A DNA stretch of 64,000 nucleotides from positions 206,385 through 270,384 of the forward strand of contig NZ_ML660095.1 of NCBI RefSeq assembly GCF_007004655.1. Reading direction: 5' to 3'. This document shows positions 51,016-60,700 of this stretch, in pieces (position 1 is the first letter of the stretch; each line of letters starts with the position of its first letter). The notes below the pieces were generated by a model, which made no database searches, had not been told where the DNA came from, and was given only the letters and a program-made list of their open reading frames with translations. Made by a program: the position numbers and the translations under genes. The stretch comes from Exilibacterium tricleocarpae (GTDB lineage Bacteria; Pseudomonadota; Gammaproteobacteria; Pseudomonadales; Cellvibrionaceae).

Positions 51016-53484
51016 ATGCTAAATAACTCCTACCCAATAATGTCTCGACTGCTGGTCTGGGTCATTGCGCCTGTTGTGGTGGCGCTTATTTCGACTTATA
51101 TCTACTTGCGGCAAAGCCTTCCGGAAACCGAGGGGCGTATAGCGTTGCATGGGTTGGCGTCAAGCGTCGAAATTTACCGCGATGTACACGCTGTGCCGCA
51201 TATCCGTGCAGCCACCGACCGCGATGCTTTTTTCGCGATAGGTTACCTGCACGCACAAGACCGAATGTGGCAGATGGAATATCAGCGACGCCTGGGTCAA
51301 GGGCGATTGAGCGAAGTGTTGGGTAGCGATAGTCTGAGAAGCGACCAGTTTATGAGAACGCTCGGCTTGTACCGCGCCGCGCAAACGGCGTTGAGCGCAC
51401 TGGACGGCGATACCCGCCGGACATTGCAGGCCTATGCCGACGGCGTCAACGCTTGGATAAACAGGGGCCGCCGGCTACCGATCGAATACCACATCCTGGG
51501 CTTTGAACCCGAACCCTGGCTGCCGGAAGACTCGCTGCTGCAAATAAAGCTGATGGCCCGCAACCTGGAGTTCAACTACGCGCAGGAATTGCAGTTTGAC
51601 ATGCTGGTCAACGAGGTCGGGCTGGCTAAAGCTGCCGACCTGATGCCTGGGTATCCGTCGGGAGCGGTTACTGTGACCCGGGCGGCAGAGCCGGTGGATG
51701 CGACGGTAAGCGAGCAACTACTGGCCTATCATGAGCTGCAGCAGCGTCGCTACGGCCTGGGTGTCACCGGGCTGGGCAGCAATGGTTGGGTCGTGGCCGG
51801 GGCGCTGACCGATCACGGCAAGCCGTTGCTGGCGAATGATCCGCATCTGGCCACCGATATCCCGTCGGTGTGGTATCTGGCCGAGATTCAAGGGGACAGG
51901 CTGCATGTCAGCGGCGCCACCTATCCGGGACTGCCTTTTGTCATTCTGGGTCATAATGACGCTATCGCCTGGGGCGGCACGGCCTTGGGAGCGGATGTTC
52001 AAGACCTCTATATGGAAAGAGTCAATCCCCAAAACGAGGATGAATATGAGGTGGACGGGCAGTGGGTGCCGATGGTTATTGAGCAGGAGTGGATTCGGGT
52101 CAAATCAGAGTTTCCAAGTCTGTTGACCGACCCGGTGCCGCCTTTGCAATGGGAGGTGAGAAAAACGCGGCACGGTCCTTTAATCAGCGATGTTATCGGC
52201 AGGGTGGACCGGCCCCTGGCGCTGCGCTGGACGGCGCTGGATGCGCAGGACAACACCTATCGCAGCTTCCTGCAGCTTAACTATGCGCAGAACTGGCAGG
52301 AGTTTAAAGCAGCATTGGAAGACTACCTGGCGCCCACGCTCAACTTTTTATATGCCGACAGGCAGGGCAACATAGCCTATATCGCGGCCGGTAAAATACC
52401 CATCCGCCGGCAGGGGGACGGCAGGCTACCGGTGCCCGGTTGGCAGTTCACTCACGATTGGGACACGTATATCCCCCTGACTGCGCTGCCCCAAAGTTTC
52501 AACCCGCCAAGCGGTTATATCGTCAGTGCCAACAATAAAAATCACGCTGCCGATTACCCCTATCTTATTTCCAACAGTTGGGCGCCGCCCTATCGCGCAG
52601 AGCGCATAAGCCGGCTTATCGAGGGCCGTATTCAAGGCGATGGCAAGCTCTCAGTGGCTGACTTTGTCGAGATCCAGGGTGACTTTAAAAGCCTGCAGGC
52701 TGAACAACTGATGCGGTTCCTATCGCGCGTGGCACCAACGACACCACAGCAAAAAAGTGCCCTTGAGTTCCTTAAAGGGTGGGATGGCACTATGTCTGAG
52801 GCAAGCGCCGAGGCGGCGTTGTACCAGGCCTGGTTTCGCCATTTTAACCGGTCGGTTCTCAACGACGACCTGCGCGGCGATTTGCTGCACCCGGATCGGT
52901 TGGACCGGCTGCTCAACTTCGCAGAGAGCTTGAACCCTGTCCTTATCAATGAGCTTGTCAGCCAGAAGCAGACAGCTTCAATGCACAACTGGTGCGATCA
53001 CATCCACACCGAGCGCGTAGAAACCTGCGAAGTCATGGCGCTCGAGGCGCTGGACAAAGCCGTCGATGACGTTATCAGCCTCACCCAAGGCAGAAAAAAG
53101 TGGGGTGATATCCACAAAACTTACTACCGCCATCGGGGCTTTGGTGAAGTGCAGCTACTGGATCACCTGTTCGATCGCGAAATCGCTAACGGTGGTGACG
53201 GCTACAGTGTCAATGTCGGCGGCTGGACCTATTCGAAAGACAAGGGTTACCAGCAATTACTTGGCCCCAGCTACAGGCAGGTGATCGATTTGCATGACTG
53301 GAATCAAAGCCTTTTTATCAACAGCACGGGACAGAGCGGCAATATCTTCAGCGAACACTATGACGATAATATATCCAGAAACAAGCAAATGACGTTATTG
53401 ACGATGAACTTTGGCGCCGAGGCGACCGCGCCGGGCGCTTCGGTGTTGGTGCTGGAGCCCGGTGAGCGGTCGCGACAGGAGTGA
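51016..53484 (+). CDS. Membrane-anchored penicillin acylase-family (PvdQ-like) Ntn hydrolase
   Basis: An 822-residue Ntn-hydrolase precursor. The start at 51016 has GGAG eight bases upstream. A single N-terminal helix (LLVWVIAPVVVALISTYIYL) anchors it in the inner membrane with the enzyme in the periplasm. The alpha chain begins with VEIYRDVHAVPHIRAATDRDAFFAIGYLHAQDRMWQM (abbreviated). Autocatalysis before Ser255 in GLGSNGW would free the beta-chain nucleophile. The oxyanion-type NNKNH segment and VNVGGW block are present. In Pseudomonas, PvdQ removes the fatty acyl chain from the pyoverdine precursor; position next to a FAAL-started NRPS suggests the same job. Confidence 0.9.
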   Translation: MLNNSYPIMSRLLVWVIAPVVVALISTYIYLRQSLPETEGRIALHGLASSVEIYRDVHAVPHIRAATDRDAFFAIGYLHAQDRMWQMEYQRRLGQGRLSEVLGSDSLRSDQFMRTLGLYRAAQTALSALDGDTRRTLQAYADGVNAWINRGRRLPIEYHILGFEPEPWLPEDSLLQIKLMARNLEFNYAQELQFDMLVNEVGLAKAADLMPGYPSGAVTVTRAAEPVDATVSEQLLAYHELQQRRYGLGVTGLGSNGWVVAGALTDHGKPLLANDPHLATDIPSVWYLAEIQGDRLHVSGATYPGLPFVILGHNDAIAWGGTALGADVQDLYMERVNPQNEDEYEVDGQWVPMVIEQEWIRVKSEFPSLLTDPVPPLQWEVRKTRHGPLISDVIGRVDRPLALRWTALDAQDNTYRSFLQLNYAQNWQEFKAALEDYLAPTLNFLYADRQGNIAYIAAGKIPIRRQGDGRLPVPGWQFTHDWDTYIPLTALPQSFNPPSGYIVSANNKNHAADYPYLISNSWAPPYRAERISRLIEGRIQGDGKLSVADFVEIQGDFKSLQAEQLMRFLSRVAPTTPQQKSALEFLKGWDGTMSEASAEAALYQAWFRHFNRSVLNDDLRGDLLHPDRLDRLLNFAESLNPVLINELVSQKQTASMHNWCDHIHTERVETCEVMALEALDKAVDDVISLTQGRKKWGDIHKTYYRHRGFGEVQLLDHLFDREIANGGDGYSVNVGGWTYSKDKGYQQLLGPSYRQVIDLHDWNQSLFINSTGQSGNIFSEHYDDNISRNKQMTLLTMNFGAEATAPGASVLVLEPGERSRQE

Positions 53485-53497
53485 TGGAGAGCCATAC

Positions 53498-55252
53498 ATG
53501 AGAGAGCCAAACACCGAGCCCCGCATTAAATGGACCGGTTTGCTGAGTTCGACTGCGCCAAACCGGGTTTTTATCGCTATCATTCTGGGTAGTCTGGCCG
53601 GCTTTGCCTACGCGTTAATTATTCCTCTGATATTGAAGTCCGTTCACCAGTCGCCACTGGCACATAAAATAGAACATATATTTGATACCGAGGAGCACGG
53701 TGAGCACTTTCACCTGTTCGGGTTTATTGATATTTCAACACCCAAGCTCGCTCTGGCGTTCTTTATACTTTGTCTTTTTATATTAATCTGCCGGGGGGCG
53801 TCGCAATCGCTGCTGGCACGGGTAGCGATAGATGCGACAGTGGCACTGAGAAAAAACATATACCGGCGTATCTCACAGGTTCCAATACAGGACCTCGAAA
53901 GGATCGGGCCGTCGCGATTGCTGACAGCGATGAACAGTGATGTTGCCCAGGTGGTTCGCGGTGCAACCATCTTTCCCGGGCTCTTTGCCCACCTTACCAC
54001 TCTGATAGGTCTCCTTGCTTTTCTGCTCTATCTCAATGTCAGCGTGTTCTTGTTTATTATCGGTACGATCATCGTCGGTGCGATCACCTATCAAATACCT
54101 ATTATCTTCGGCCGCAGGTTTATGGCCAGGGCGAGGAACTCTTTCGATCGTATACAGGAGGGGATGCGTGGCCTGATTTACGGCGCCAAGGAGCTGAAAC
54201 TCAATCAGCAAAGGCGGCGGGCATTTCTCGACAGTGACCTGTATGCCTTTGAGGAGTCGTTCGGTGTCAATCAAAAGCGAGGAGATACGCTGGTCATTTT
54301 TGGTATGACCTATGGGGATCTGATCAGCTTCTTTGCCATCGGCGCAGTGACCTACGCCATGGCAAACTATTATTCGCTGTCGCGAGAGAGTCTGGTCGGC
54401 GTCATCATGGTTCTGTTGTATATAACCGCCCCCATAGTAGCCCTGATCAATGCCATAGGACCTATAGCCCAGGCGTCGGTCGCGACTGGAAAACTGCAAA
54501 CCCTGTTCAACGATATGCCGGTGGAGGAGTCCTGGGATCAACAATCAGGTATCGCAGACCTGCGCACCCTGAAGTTGGAAGATCTGGCATTCACCTATGG
54601 CGGTGACGAAAAGTTTCAGCTCGGCCCCGTGAATATCGAGCTACAGCAGGGCGAGGTGACTTTTTTGGTAGGTGGCAACGGCTCAGGCAAGACGACGTTA
54701 GGGAAGTTGTTATCACTTCACTACCTGCCCCAGGCGGGCAAAGTCTACTTCAACGATCACCCGGTTACCGCGGCGAACAGAGATGCCTTTCGGCAAAGTA
54801 TATCGGCTATCTACTCCGACTTTTACCTTTTTACACAACTGTTTGGTATTACCAGCAAAGAACTGGAAAGTTTGGCGTCAACCTATTTGAAAGAACTGAA
54901 GCTGGACACCGCGGTGTCGATTAACAATGGTCAATTCTCCAGCACTAGTTTATCGGACGGGCAAAAAAAGCGCCTGGCGCTATTGGTCACCTATCTCGAG
55001 GACAGATCGCTGTATATATTTGATGAGTGGGCCTCTGATCAGGACCCTGCATTTAAAAAGATATTTTATTACCAAATCTTACCCAGTTTAAAGCGTATGA
55101 ATAAAGTGGTGGTGGTCATCAGCCACGACGATCGATATTTTCACTTGGCGGATAGAGTTATCAGGATGGAAAGCGGTGAAATACTGGACAACACCGCTGT
55201 ATCCGGTGGTGAAAATATTGAAGAAATCAGGACTGTGACAACTTCAACCTAA
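53498..55252 (+). CDS. Cyclic peptide export ABC transporter (PvdE/SyrD type)
   Basis: A 584-residue half-transporter: six transmembrane helices (residues about 20-330) and a C-terminal ATPase with Walker A GGNGSGKTT near residue 393, signature LSDGQ (the usual LSGGQ changed at one position) near 485, and Walker B LYIFDEWASDQ. The family exports NRPS products: PvdE for acylated pyroverdine precursor, SyrD for syringomycin. The ATG at 53498 is 13 bp after the acylase stop, so they are cotranscribed. The role inferred is moving the lipopeptide into the periplasm, where the acylase can reach it. Confidence 0.92.
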   Translation: MREPNTEPRIKWTGLLSSTAPNRVFIAIILGSLAGFAYALIIPLILKSVHQSPLAHKIEHIFDTEEHGEHFHLFGFIDISTPKLALAFFILCLFILICRGASQSLLARVAIDATVALRKNIYRRISQVPIQDLERIGPSRLLTAMNSDVAQVVRGATIFPGLFAHLTTLIGLLAFLLYLNVSVFLFIIGTIIVGAITYQIPIIFGRRFMARARNSFDRIQEGMRGLIYGAKELKLNQQRRRAFLDSDLYAFEESFGVNQKRGDTLVIFGMTYGDLISFFAIGAVTYAMANYYSLSRESLVGVIMVLLYITAPIVALINAIGPIAQASVATGKLQTLFNDMPVEESWDQQSGIADLRTLKLEDLAFTYGGDEKFQLGPVNIELQQGEVTFLVGGNGSGKTTLGKLLSLHYLPQAGKVYFNDHPVTAANRDAFRQSISAIYSDFYLFTQLFGITSKELESLASTYLKELKLDTAVSINNGQFSSTSLSDGQKKRLALLVTYLEDRSLYIFDEWASDQDPAFKKIFYYQILPSLKRMNKVVVVISHDDRYFHLADRVIRMESGEILDNTAVSGGENIEEIRTVTTST

Positions 55253-55293
55253 GCCGAACTCCCGATTTTCCCGGCGACTTGCACTAGGGATGG

Positions 55294-55908
55294 ATGATGA
55301 AAGAACTCTTGATGAAGAAATATCTCCGGTTAATTGTCGTTATGCTGGCGTTTTATCACCCGCTGGCAATGGCCCATTCGAGGGAGGCGGCCGGTTTTAT
55401 ATCGGGCTTTCTACACCCGCTGTTTGGGCCTGACCACCTGTTAGCCATGCTCGGCGTTGGCATTATCAGTGCGCGTATCGATGGCCACTACATCTGGAGT
55501 ATACCCGGCCTGTTCGTGTTGTTTATGGTCCTGGGAGGCATACTTGGCGCCAATGGTATTTTGTTTCCGATGGTGGAATGGGGTATTGCGCTTTCCGTAC
55601 TGGTTTTAGGTATTGCCATTATTGTGGTAAAGCGGGCAAATATCAGTCTGTTGATGGTAGTAATGCTGTTTGTCGCTTTTTTCGGTTTTTTGCACGGGCA
55701 CGCACACGGTGTCGAAATGCCGGACTCTATAAGCCCCTATTATTACTCCTTTGGCTTTGTTATCAGCACCAGTCTTATCCATATCCTCGGTGTGCTGATC
55801 GGACACTTTTCGACGAAAAGACAACGGCTGGAGAAGATGCCGTCCTACGTCGGTGGGTTTATGGCCGTTGCCGGCTGCCTGATTCTATACGGGCTTACGC
55901 AGAGCTGA
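55294..55908 (+). CDS. HupE/UreJ family membrane protein
   Basis: A 204-residue protein with a signal-like first helix ending AMA-HS and about six further helices. The HPLFGPDHLLAMLGVG block and the FFGFLHGHAHGVE block are the conserved His/Asp-rich metal-handling motifs of HupE/UreJ proteins, which take up nickel or cobalt in hydrogenase and urease systems. No hydrogenase or urease gene is nearby. The gene sits in the NRPS operon 41 bp after the exporter, so it may supply or remove a metal connected with the product or with the diiron hydroxylase encoded next; both are inference. Confidence 0.85.
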   Translation: MMKELLMKKYLRLIVVMLAFYHPLAMAHSREAAGFISGFLHPLFGPDHLLAMLGVGIISARIDGHYIWSIPGLFVLFMVLGGILGANGILFPMVEWGIALSVLVLGIAIIVVKRANISLLMVVMLFVAFFGFLHGHAHGVEMPDSISPYYYSFGFVISTSLIHILGVLIGHFSTKRQRLEKMPSYVGGFMAVAGCLILYGLTQS

Positions 55909-56021
55909 CGGCCGAATGTCTATCTCGTGCCGTGCAGCGATATTTCCGCTCGATGACCAAAAGCTGTTGGGATTCGGGGTACCTGCGTGTCGATTAAGTA
56001 ATGTACTGAAGGGTGTAAGGT

Positions 56022-57623
56022 ATGGAAAACAATCTTCTTTATCTAAAGGAAGAAACTTATTTTGAACCGCTTTTCAACCACTGGTATGCATGGCCGTACC
56101 TGATTCCGCCGGCCACTGCGGCGCGTCACATGGTCAATACACATAGACGGATTATGTTGTCTTTCGTCAAAAACTATAAGCTGCACATTATGGCGGTAAA
56201 AGAGTCGGTGTTGACGGGGGCGGAGTTTCTCAACTGCAGTGAAAGCCAGGTTGACGATATAAAACGTCTGGTCGAGGAGCTGGATGAAAAGTGCGGTGAA
56301 TTGATAGAGCTTTCCGATGCCATTAAGGAATTAGACGATCTGGTTTTCGAGCACACCAGCGGCGAAAGCATAGAGTACCTGTACGCCAAGGTGCCAAACC
56401 CGCTAAAGGGTTATGTTGAGATCTTTATGGACATGGAGCACCGTGCCTCCTATCGACTGATTGAGCCTCTGCTGTATAGAAGTGAGTTTTATAAGTCTTC
56501 GCTACAAAGTCTGTCCTTCGGTGTTTTGTCGAGAGTGGAAGAAAGGCCTTTTGTTTTGAGTACGCCACGGCTGCCCGACAGTAACCACCTTCAGGTGCGC
56601 GCCGATTTCAACGCCCCCGTGGTTGATGCGATCTTCAGTGCCAGAGAAAAACCGATTCCAGCAGATAAGTTGGCGGATGTTTTCGGTGGGTATGCCGCCG
56701 CCGGGGGGTTGTCCTATCGCGATCTTTTTACCGATGAAAAGTCACTTTATCCCTATGTGCCGGTAGACGATGGTGTGCGGTTGCAATACACGGGGCATGC
56801 CGGGTTTGTTATAGAGAGCAAAAATACGCGTATTCTGGTCGATCCGGTAATCGCAAGCCGTGGTATGGATAATGCCGAAGAGGTGATCAGCTATAGCGAG
56901 TTGCCGCCTGTTATCGACTATATCCTTCTCACCCACAGTCATTCCGATCACGTAAATATAGAGACGCTACTACAGCTAAGGTATAAGACGCGCAAAGTAT
57001 TAGTGCCGAAAAATAATGGTGGAACCTTGGCCGATCCATCGTTGCGCTTATTGCTTTCACAGTTGAATTTCAATGTGCAGGAGGTTGACGATTTAGAGGA
57101 AACCCAACTCGCCGATGGGCGCCTGGTGAGCGTGCCCTTCTTGGGGGAACACGGAGACCTCAATATTCGCTCCAAAACCGCCTGGTTTATCGAGCTTTGC
57201 GGTAAAAAGTGTTTCTTTGGCGCCGATTCGTCAAACCCCGATGAAAACCTGTACCGGCACCTCGGTAAGATATTTGCAGATATTGATGTGCTGGCTATAG
57301 GTATGGAGTGTGTAGGTGCTCCCTACACCTGGATTTACGGCGCCCTGCATACAAAAATCGTGTCCAAGGCGATAAAAAATTCCCGGCGTCTAAACGGGTC
57401 GGACTGTGCACAGGCGCTGCCCATGGTTAAGGCCTTTGGTGCCAAAGAGGTCTATATCTATGCACTGGGGCTGGAGCCCTGGTACAAATATTTTATGGGT
57501 ATCGAATACGATGAAAATTCCAGACAGGTAGTTGAATCGAACAAGTTTCTCGAAGCTTGCAGAGATATCAAGGTGAAAGCGGAGTCTCTGTATGGGAAAA
57601 AGACGATATACCTGGATGCCTGA
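56022..57623 (+). CDS. CmlA-like diiron beta-hydroxylase (MBL fold)
   Basis: A 533-residue protein. The N-terminal domain (residues 1-250) resembles the CmlA arm (WYAWPYLIPPATAARHM), and the C-terminal domain is a metallo-beta-lactamase fold using iron rather than zinc. The cluster motif THSHSDH places His305, His307, Asp309 and His310; Glu376 (in LGEHGD) and Asp402 (in FGADSS) follow. These positions agree within one residue with the CmlA diiron ligands as I remember them. CmlA hydroxylates the beta carbon of an amino acid bound to an NRPS carrier protein, using O2. The target here is probably a residue on the NRPS encoded 96 bp downstream. Start supported by AAGGGTGTAAGG. Confidence 0.87.
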   Translation: MENNLLYLKEETYFEPLFNHWYAWPYLIPPATAARHMVNTHRRIMLSFVKNYKLHIMAVKESVLTGAEFLNCSESQVDDIKRLVEELDEKCGELIELSDAIKELDDLVFEHTSGESIEYLYAKVPNPLKGYVEIFMDMEHRASYRLIEPLLYRSEFYKSSLQSLSFGVLSRVEERPFVLSTPRLPDSNHLQVRADFNAPVVDAIFSAREKPIPADKLADVFGGYAAAGGLSYRDLFTDEKSLYPYVPVDDGVRLQYTGHAGFVIESKNTRILVDPVIASRGMDNAEEVISYSELPPVIDYILLTHSHSDHVNIETLLQLRYKTRKVLVPKNNGGTLADPSLRLLLSQLNFNVQEVDDLEETQLADGRLVSVPFLGEHGDLNIRSKTAWFIELCGKKCFFGADSSNPDENLYRHLGKIFADIDVLAIGMECVGAPYTWIYGALHTKIVSKAIKNSRRLNGSDCAQALPMVKAFGAKEVYIYALGLEPWYKYFMGIEYDENSRQVVESNKFLEACRDIKVKAESLYGKKTIYLDA

Positions 57624-57718
57624 TTTTTTAAGTAACCCCTACCTGCTTGAAATAGCCGGCGTTGCTAACAGACAGCGCATAAAACTGGTGAGCTTACAAG
57701 GCCACAAGAGGGATGGTG

Positions 57719-60700
57719 ATGAAAACAATTAGAGAGTATTTGGCGGCTCACGCAAATACCCACCCATCTGATCGAGTCTTTACCTACATTGAAGATAGCG
57801 GCGAAAGCACCGGCATTAGTTTTTCCGAACTGCATCGAAAAGCGCTGTCAATCTGCCGGTATTTAAGCGGTCGTATCAAGCCAGGCGATCCCGTGGTGTT
57901 ACTGCTGCCTCAGGGGTTGGATTATATACAGGCATTTCTCGGTTGTCTCTATGCCGGAGTGTTGGCAGTACCTCTGTATCCACCTGCAAATGCCAGGCAC
58001 TTAGGTAGAATAGCCGCCGTCATCCAGGATTGCGGTGCGCGGCTGGCGCTCAAGAATGACTCGTTGAAAAACATCAGCCTGCCGATATCGGCATTAACGC
58101 TCGATGAGTGTCTGTGCCCCGCTGGCGCAGAGGTCTTGCCGGCCGCTGAGGCCGATCAGTTGGCATTCCTGCAATATACATCGGGCTCAACCGGCTCCCC
58201 CAAAGGCGTGATGGTATCCCACGCCAACATCCTGGCCAACCTGTCGTCTATCGAGGAGGCTGCCCAGTGTTCCCGGTCCGATGTGTTTTGCAATTGGTTG
58301 CCGCTGTTTCACGATTTAGGTCTTATCAACACGCTGCTGCTGCCTGTTTATCTGGGCTGTCACTCGATTCTGATGTCGCCGGCCCGCTTTGTGAAGCGGC
58401 CGCGGGCATGGCTGGAGTCAATTAGTGACAGTCGGGCAACTATATGCGGCGCGCCGAATTTCGCCTTTGATCACTGTATAAGCCGCATTGCGAAAGACCG
58501 TTTGGCCGGCCTTGATTTAAGTGCCTGGCGGGTCGCTTTCAATGCTGCCGAACCGGTGGATGCCAATACGTTAGCAAAGTTCGCCGAACACTTTGCGGCG
58601 GCCGGTTTTCGGCCACAGGCACTCTATCCGGCCTATGGGATGGCGGAAGCCACCGTCTTTATCTCCGGGGGAGTCCCCTCCCAGCCAGCGAAAATACAGT
58701 CTTACAATTCGGTTTCCCTCGGCGTCGGCCTGGCTGAGACAGATGCTAGCTTCGCCAAAAAGCAGGTGCTGGTGGGGTGCGGAAACGCCCCCTCCGGCCA
58801 TAGGCTTAAGATTGTCTCGCCTGAGTCCCGCACCGAACTGCCCGAAAACCGGGTGGGGGAAATCTGGTTTTCGGGGCCAAGTGTGGCGCAGGGCTACTGG
58901 AATGACGCGGTAAAGACCAGGGAGACGTTTGGGGTAAAGCTGGCGAACGATCCGAGACCGTATCTGCGTACCGGAGATTTAGGGTTCTTCCATGAGGGAG
59001 AGCTGTTTATATCCGGACGTCTTAAAGATGTGCTGATTATCAAAGGTAGAAACTACTACCCCCAGGATATGGAGAGGCTGGCGCAGGATGTCCAGCCGGG
59101 GTTGGTGCGGGGAGGCGGCGTTGCTTTTGAAGTGGCGGGCAAGGCAATTCTGATACAGGAAGTCGAGCGGCTTCAACTCAGGGCATTCGACTACGAGGCG
59201 GCTTGCAAAAATATACAGGCGGCGATATTCGAGGACTACGATGTCTTACTGGAGGATATCGTTTTTATCAGGTTTGCCAGCCTGGCGAAAACCTCCAGCG
59301 GCAAAGTGCAGCGCCGTCTGACCAGAGAGCGCTATATAAAGAACGACATCGAGGCGCTTGCGAGTCTCAAAAGCCTGTCGGCGGTAAAAACTGACCAAAA
59401 CTTTGTTCCAGCCACTGCTCTGGAGGAGAGGCTGTGTGCCATCTGGCAAGAGGTTTTCGATCTGGATGGCATCGGCGCCCAGGACAATTTCCTGTCTCTG
59501 GGCGGACACTCGCTGCTCGCCTCACGCCTTATCGCCATCATTCGGGATGAGTGGAATTGCGATATCACCCTGAGAGACCTGTTTGAGAATCAAACGATTC
59601 GAAGTTTGGCCCGTGTTATTGCCGCGAGCGGTGTCCGCGAACAGGCGTCTCCCGATAAGCGCGACAGTAAAGTGCCGCTGCAATTGTCGTATATGCAGGA
59701 AAGTCTATGGCTGATCGATCGCATCAACCCCGACACTACGCCCTACAATATCTGCAGGGCTTTCGAGTTGGTGGGTCGACTCAATCACCCTGCGCTGGAA
59801 TGGGCGATACGGCAGATCGTAACCCGACATCACGTACTGCGCACGAAAATAGAAACGAATGAATCTGCAGAGCCGCTACCGGTTTTACAGGTGCCCGGGC
59901 AAGTGACCATCCCGATTGTAGAGTTGACGCCGGTGCCGGAGGCATACCAGGCGCAGGCCGTACTGCTTTACGCACGACAGGCCGCAACGACGCCCTTTAG
60001 ACTGGATGCCGATGCAGTGATCCGGGTCAGGCTTTTGAAGCTGGCTGAGTCCAAACACATTCTGCTCGTAGCTTTGCACCATATCGCTTTTGATGGCTGG
60101 TCTGAGAGTATTTTTATCAGGGAACTCAGTGTTCTTTATAACCAGCTTGACGACGGCAGTGAAAATATCCTGCCGGCGCTTCAGGTTCAGTATAGCGACT
60201 ATGCCAGGTGGCAGAGGGCCTGGATGTCTACCGGCATGGCGGGCCGGCATCTGGATTACTGGCGCCAACATCTAAATAACCTGCCGCGATTGCACGGGCT
60301 GCGTTTGGACCGACCGCGACCGGCTGAGCAGTGTTTCGCTGGCGCGAGCTACAAACAGGTCCTGACCGGTGAAGTCCCAATGCGGCTCTCTGCATTGGCG
60401 CAATCTCACGGTGTGACTCTGTTTATGTTGTTGCACGCCGCCTTCACCGTGCTGTTGTCCCGGCACTCCGGTCAGACGGACATTGTGGTGGGCGCACCCG
60501 TGGCGAATCGAGACAGGTCTGAGTTCACGCCGCTGGTTGGGCTGTTCGTCAATACGGTGGTCTTGCGTACAGACCTGTCAGATAACCCGCGTTTCGACCT
60601 GTTGTTACAGCGTTGTAAGGCGCTGCTATTGGCCGCGTATACCCACCAGCAGATACCGTTTGAAAAATTGGTGGAGGAGCTCCAGCCCGATCGCAGCCTG

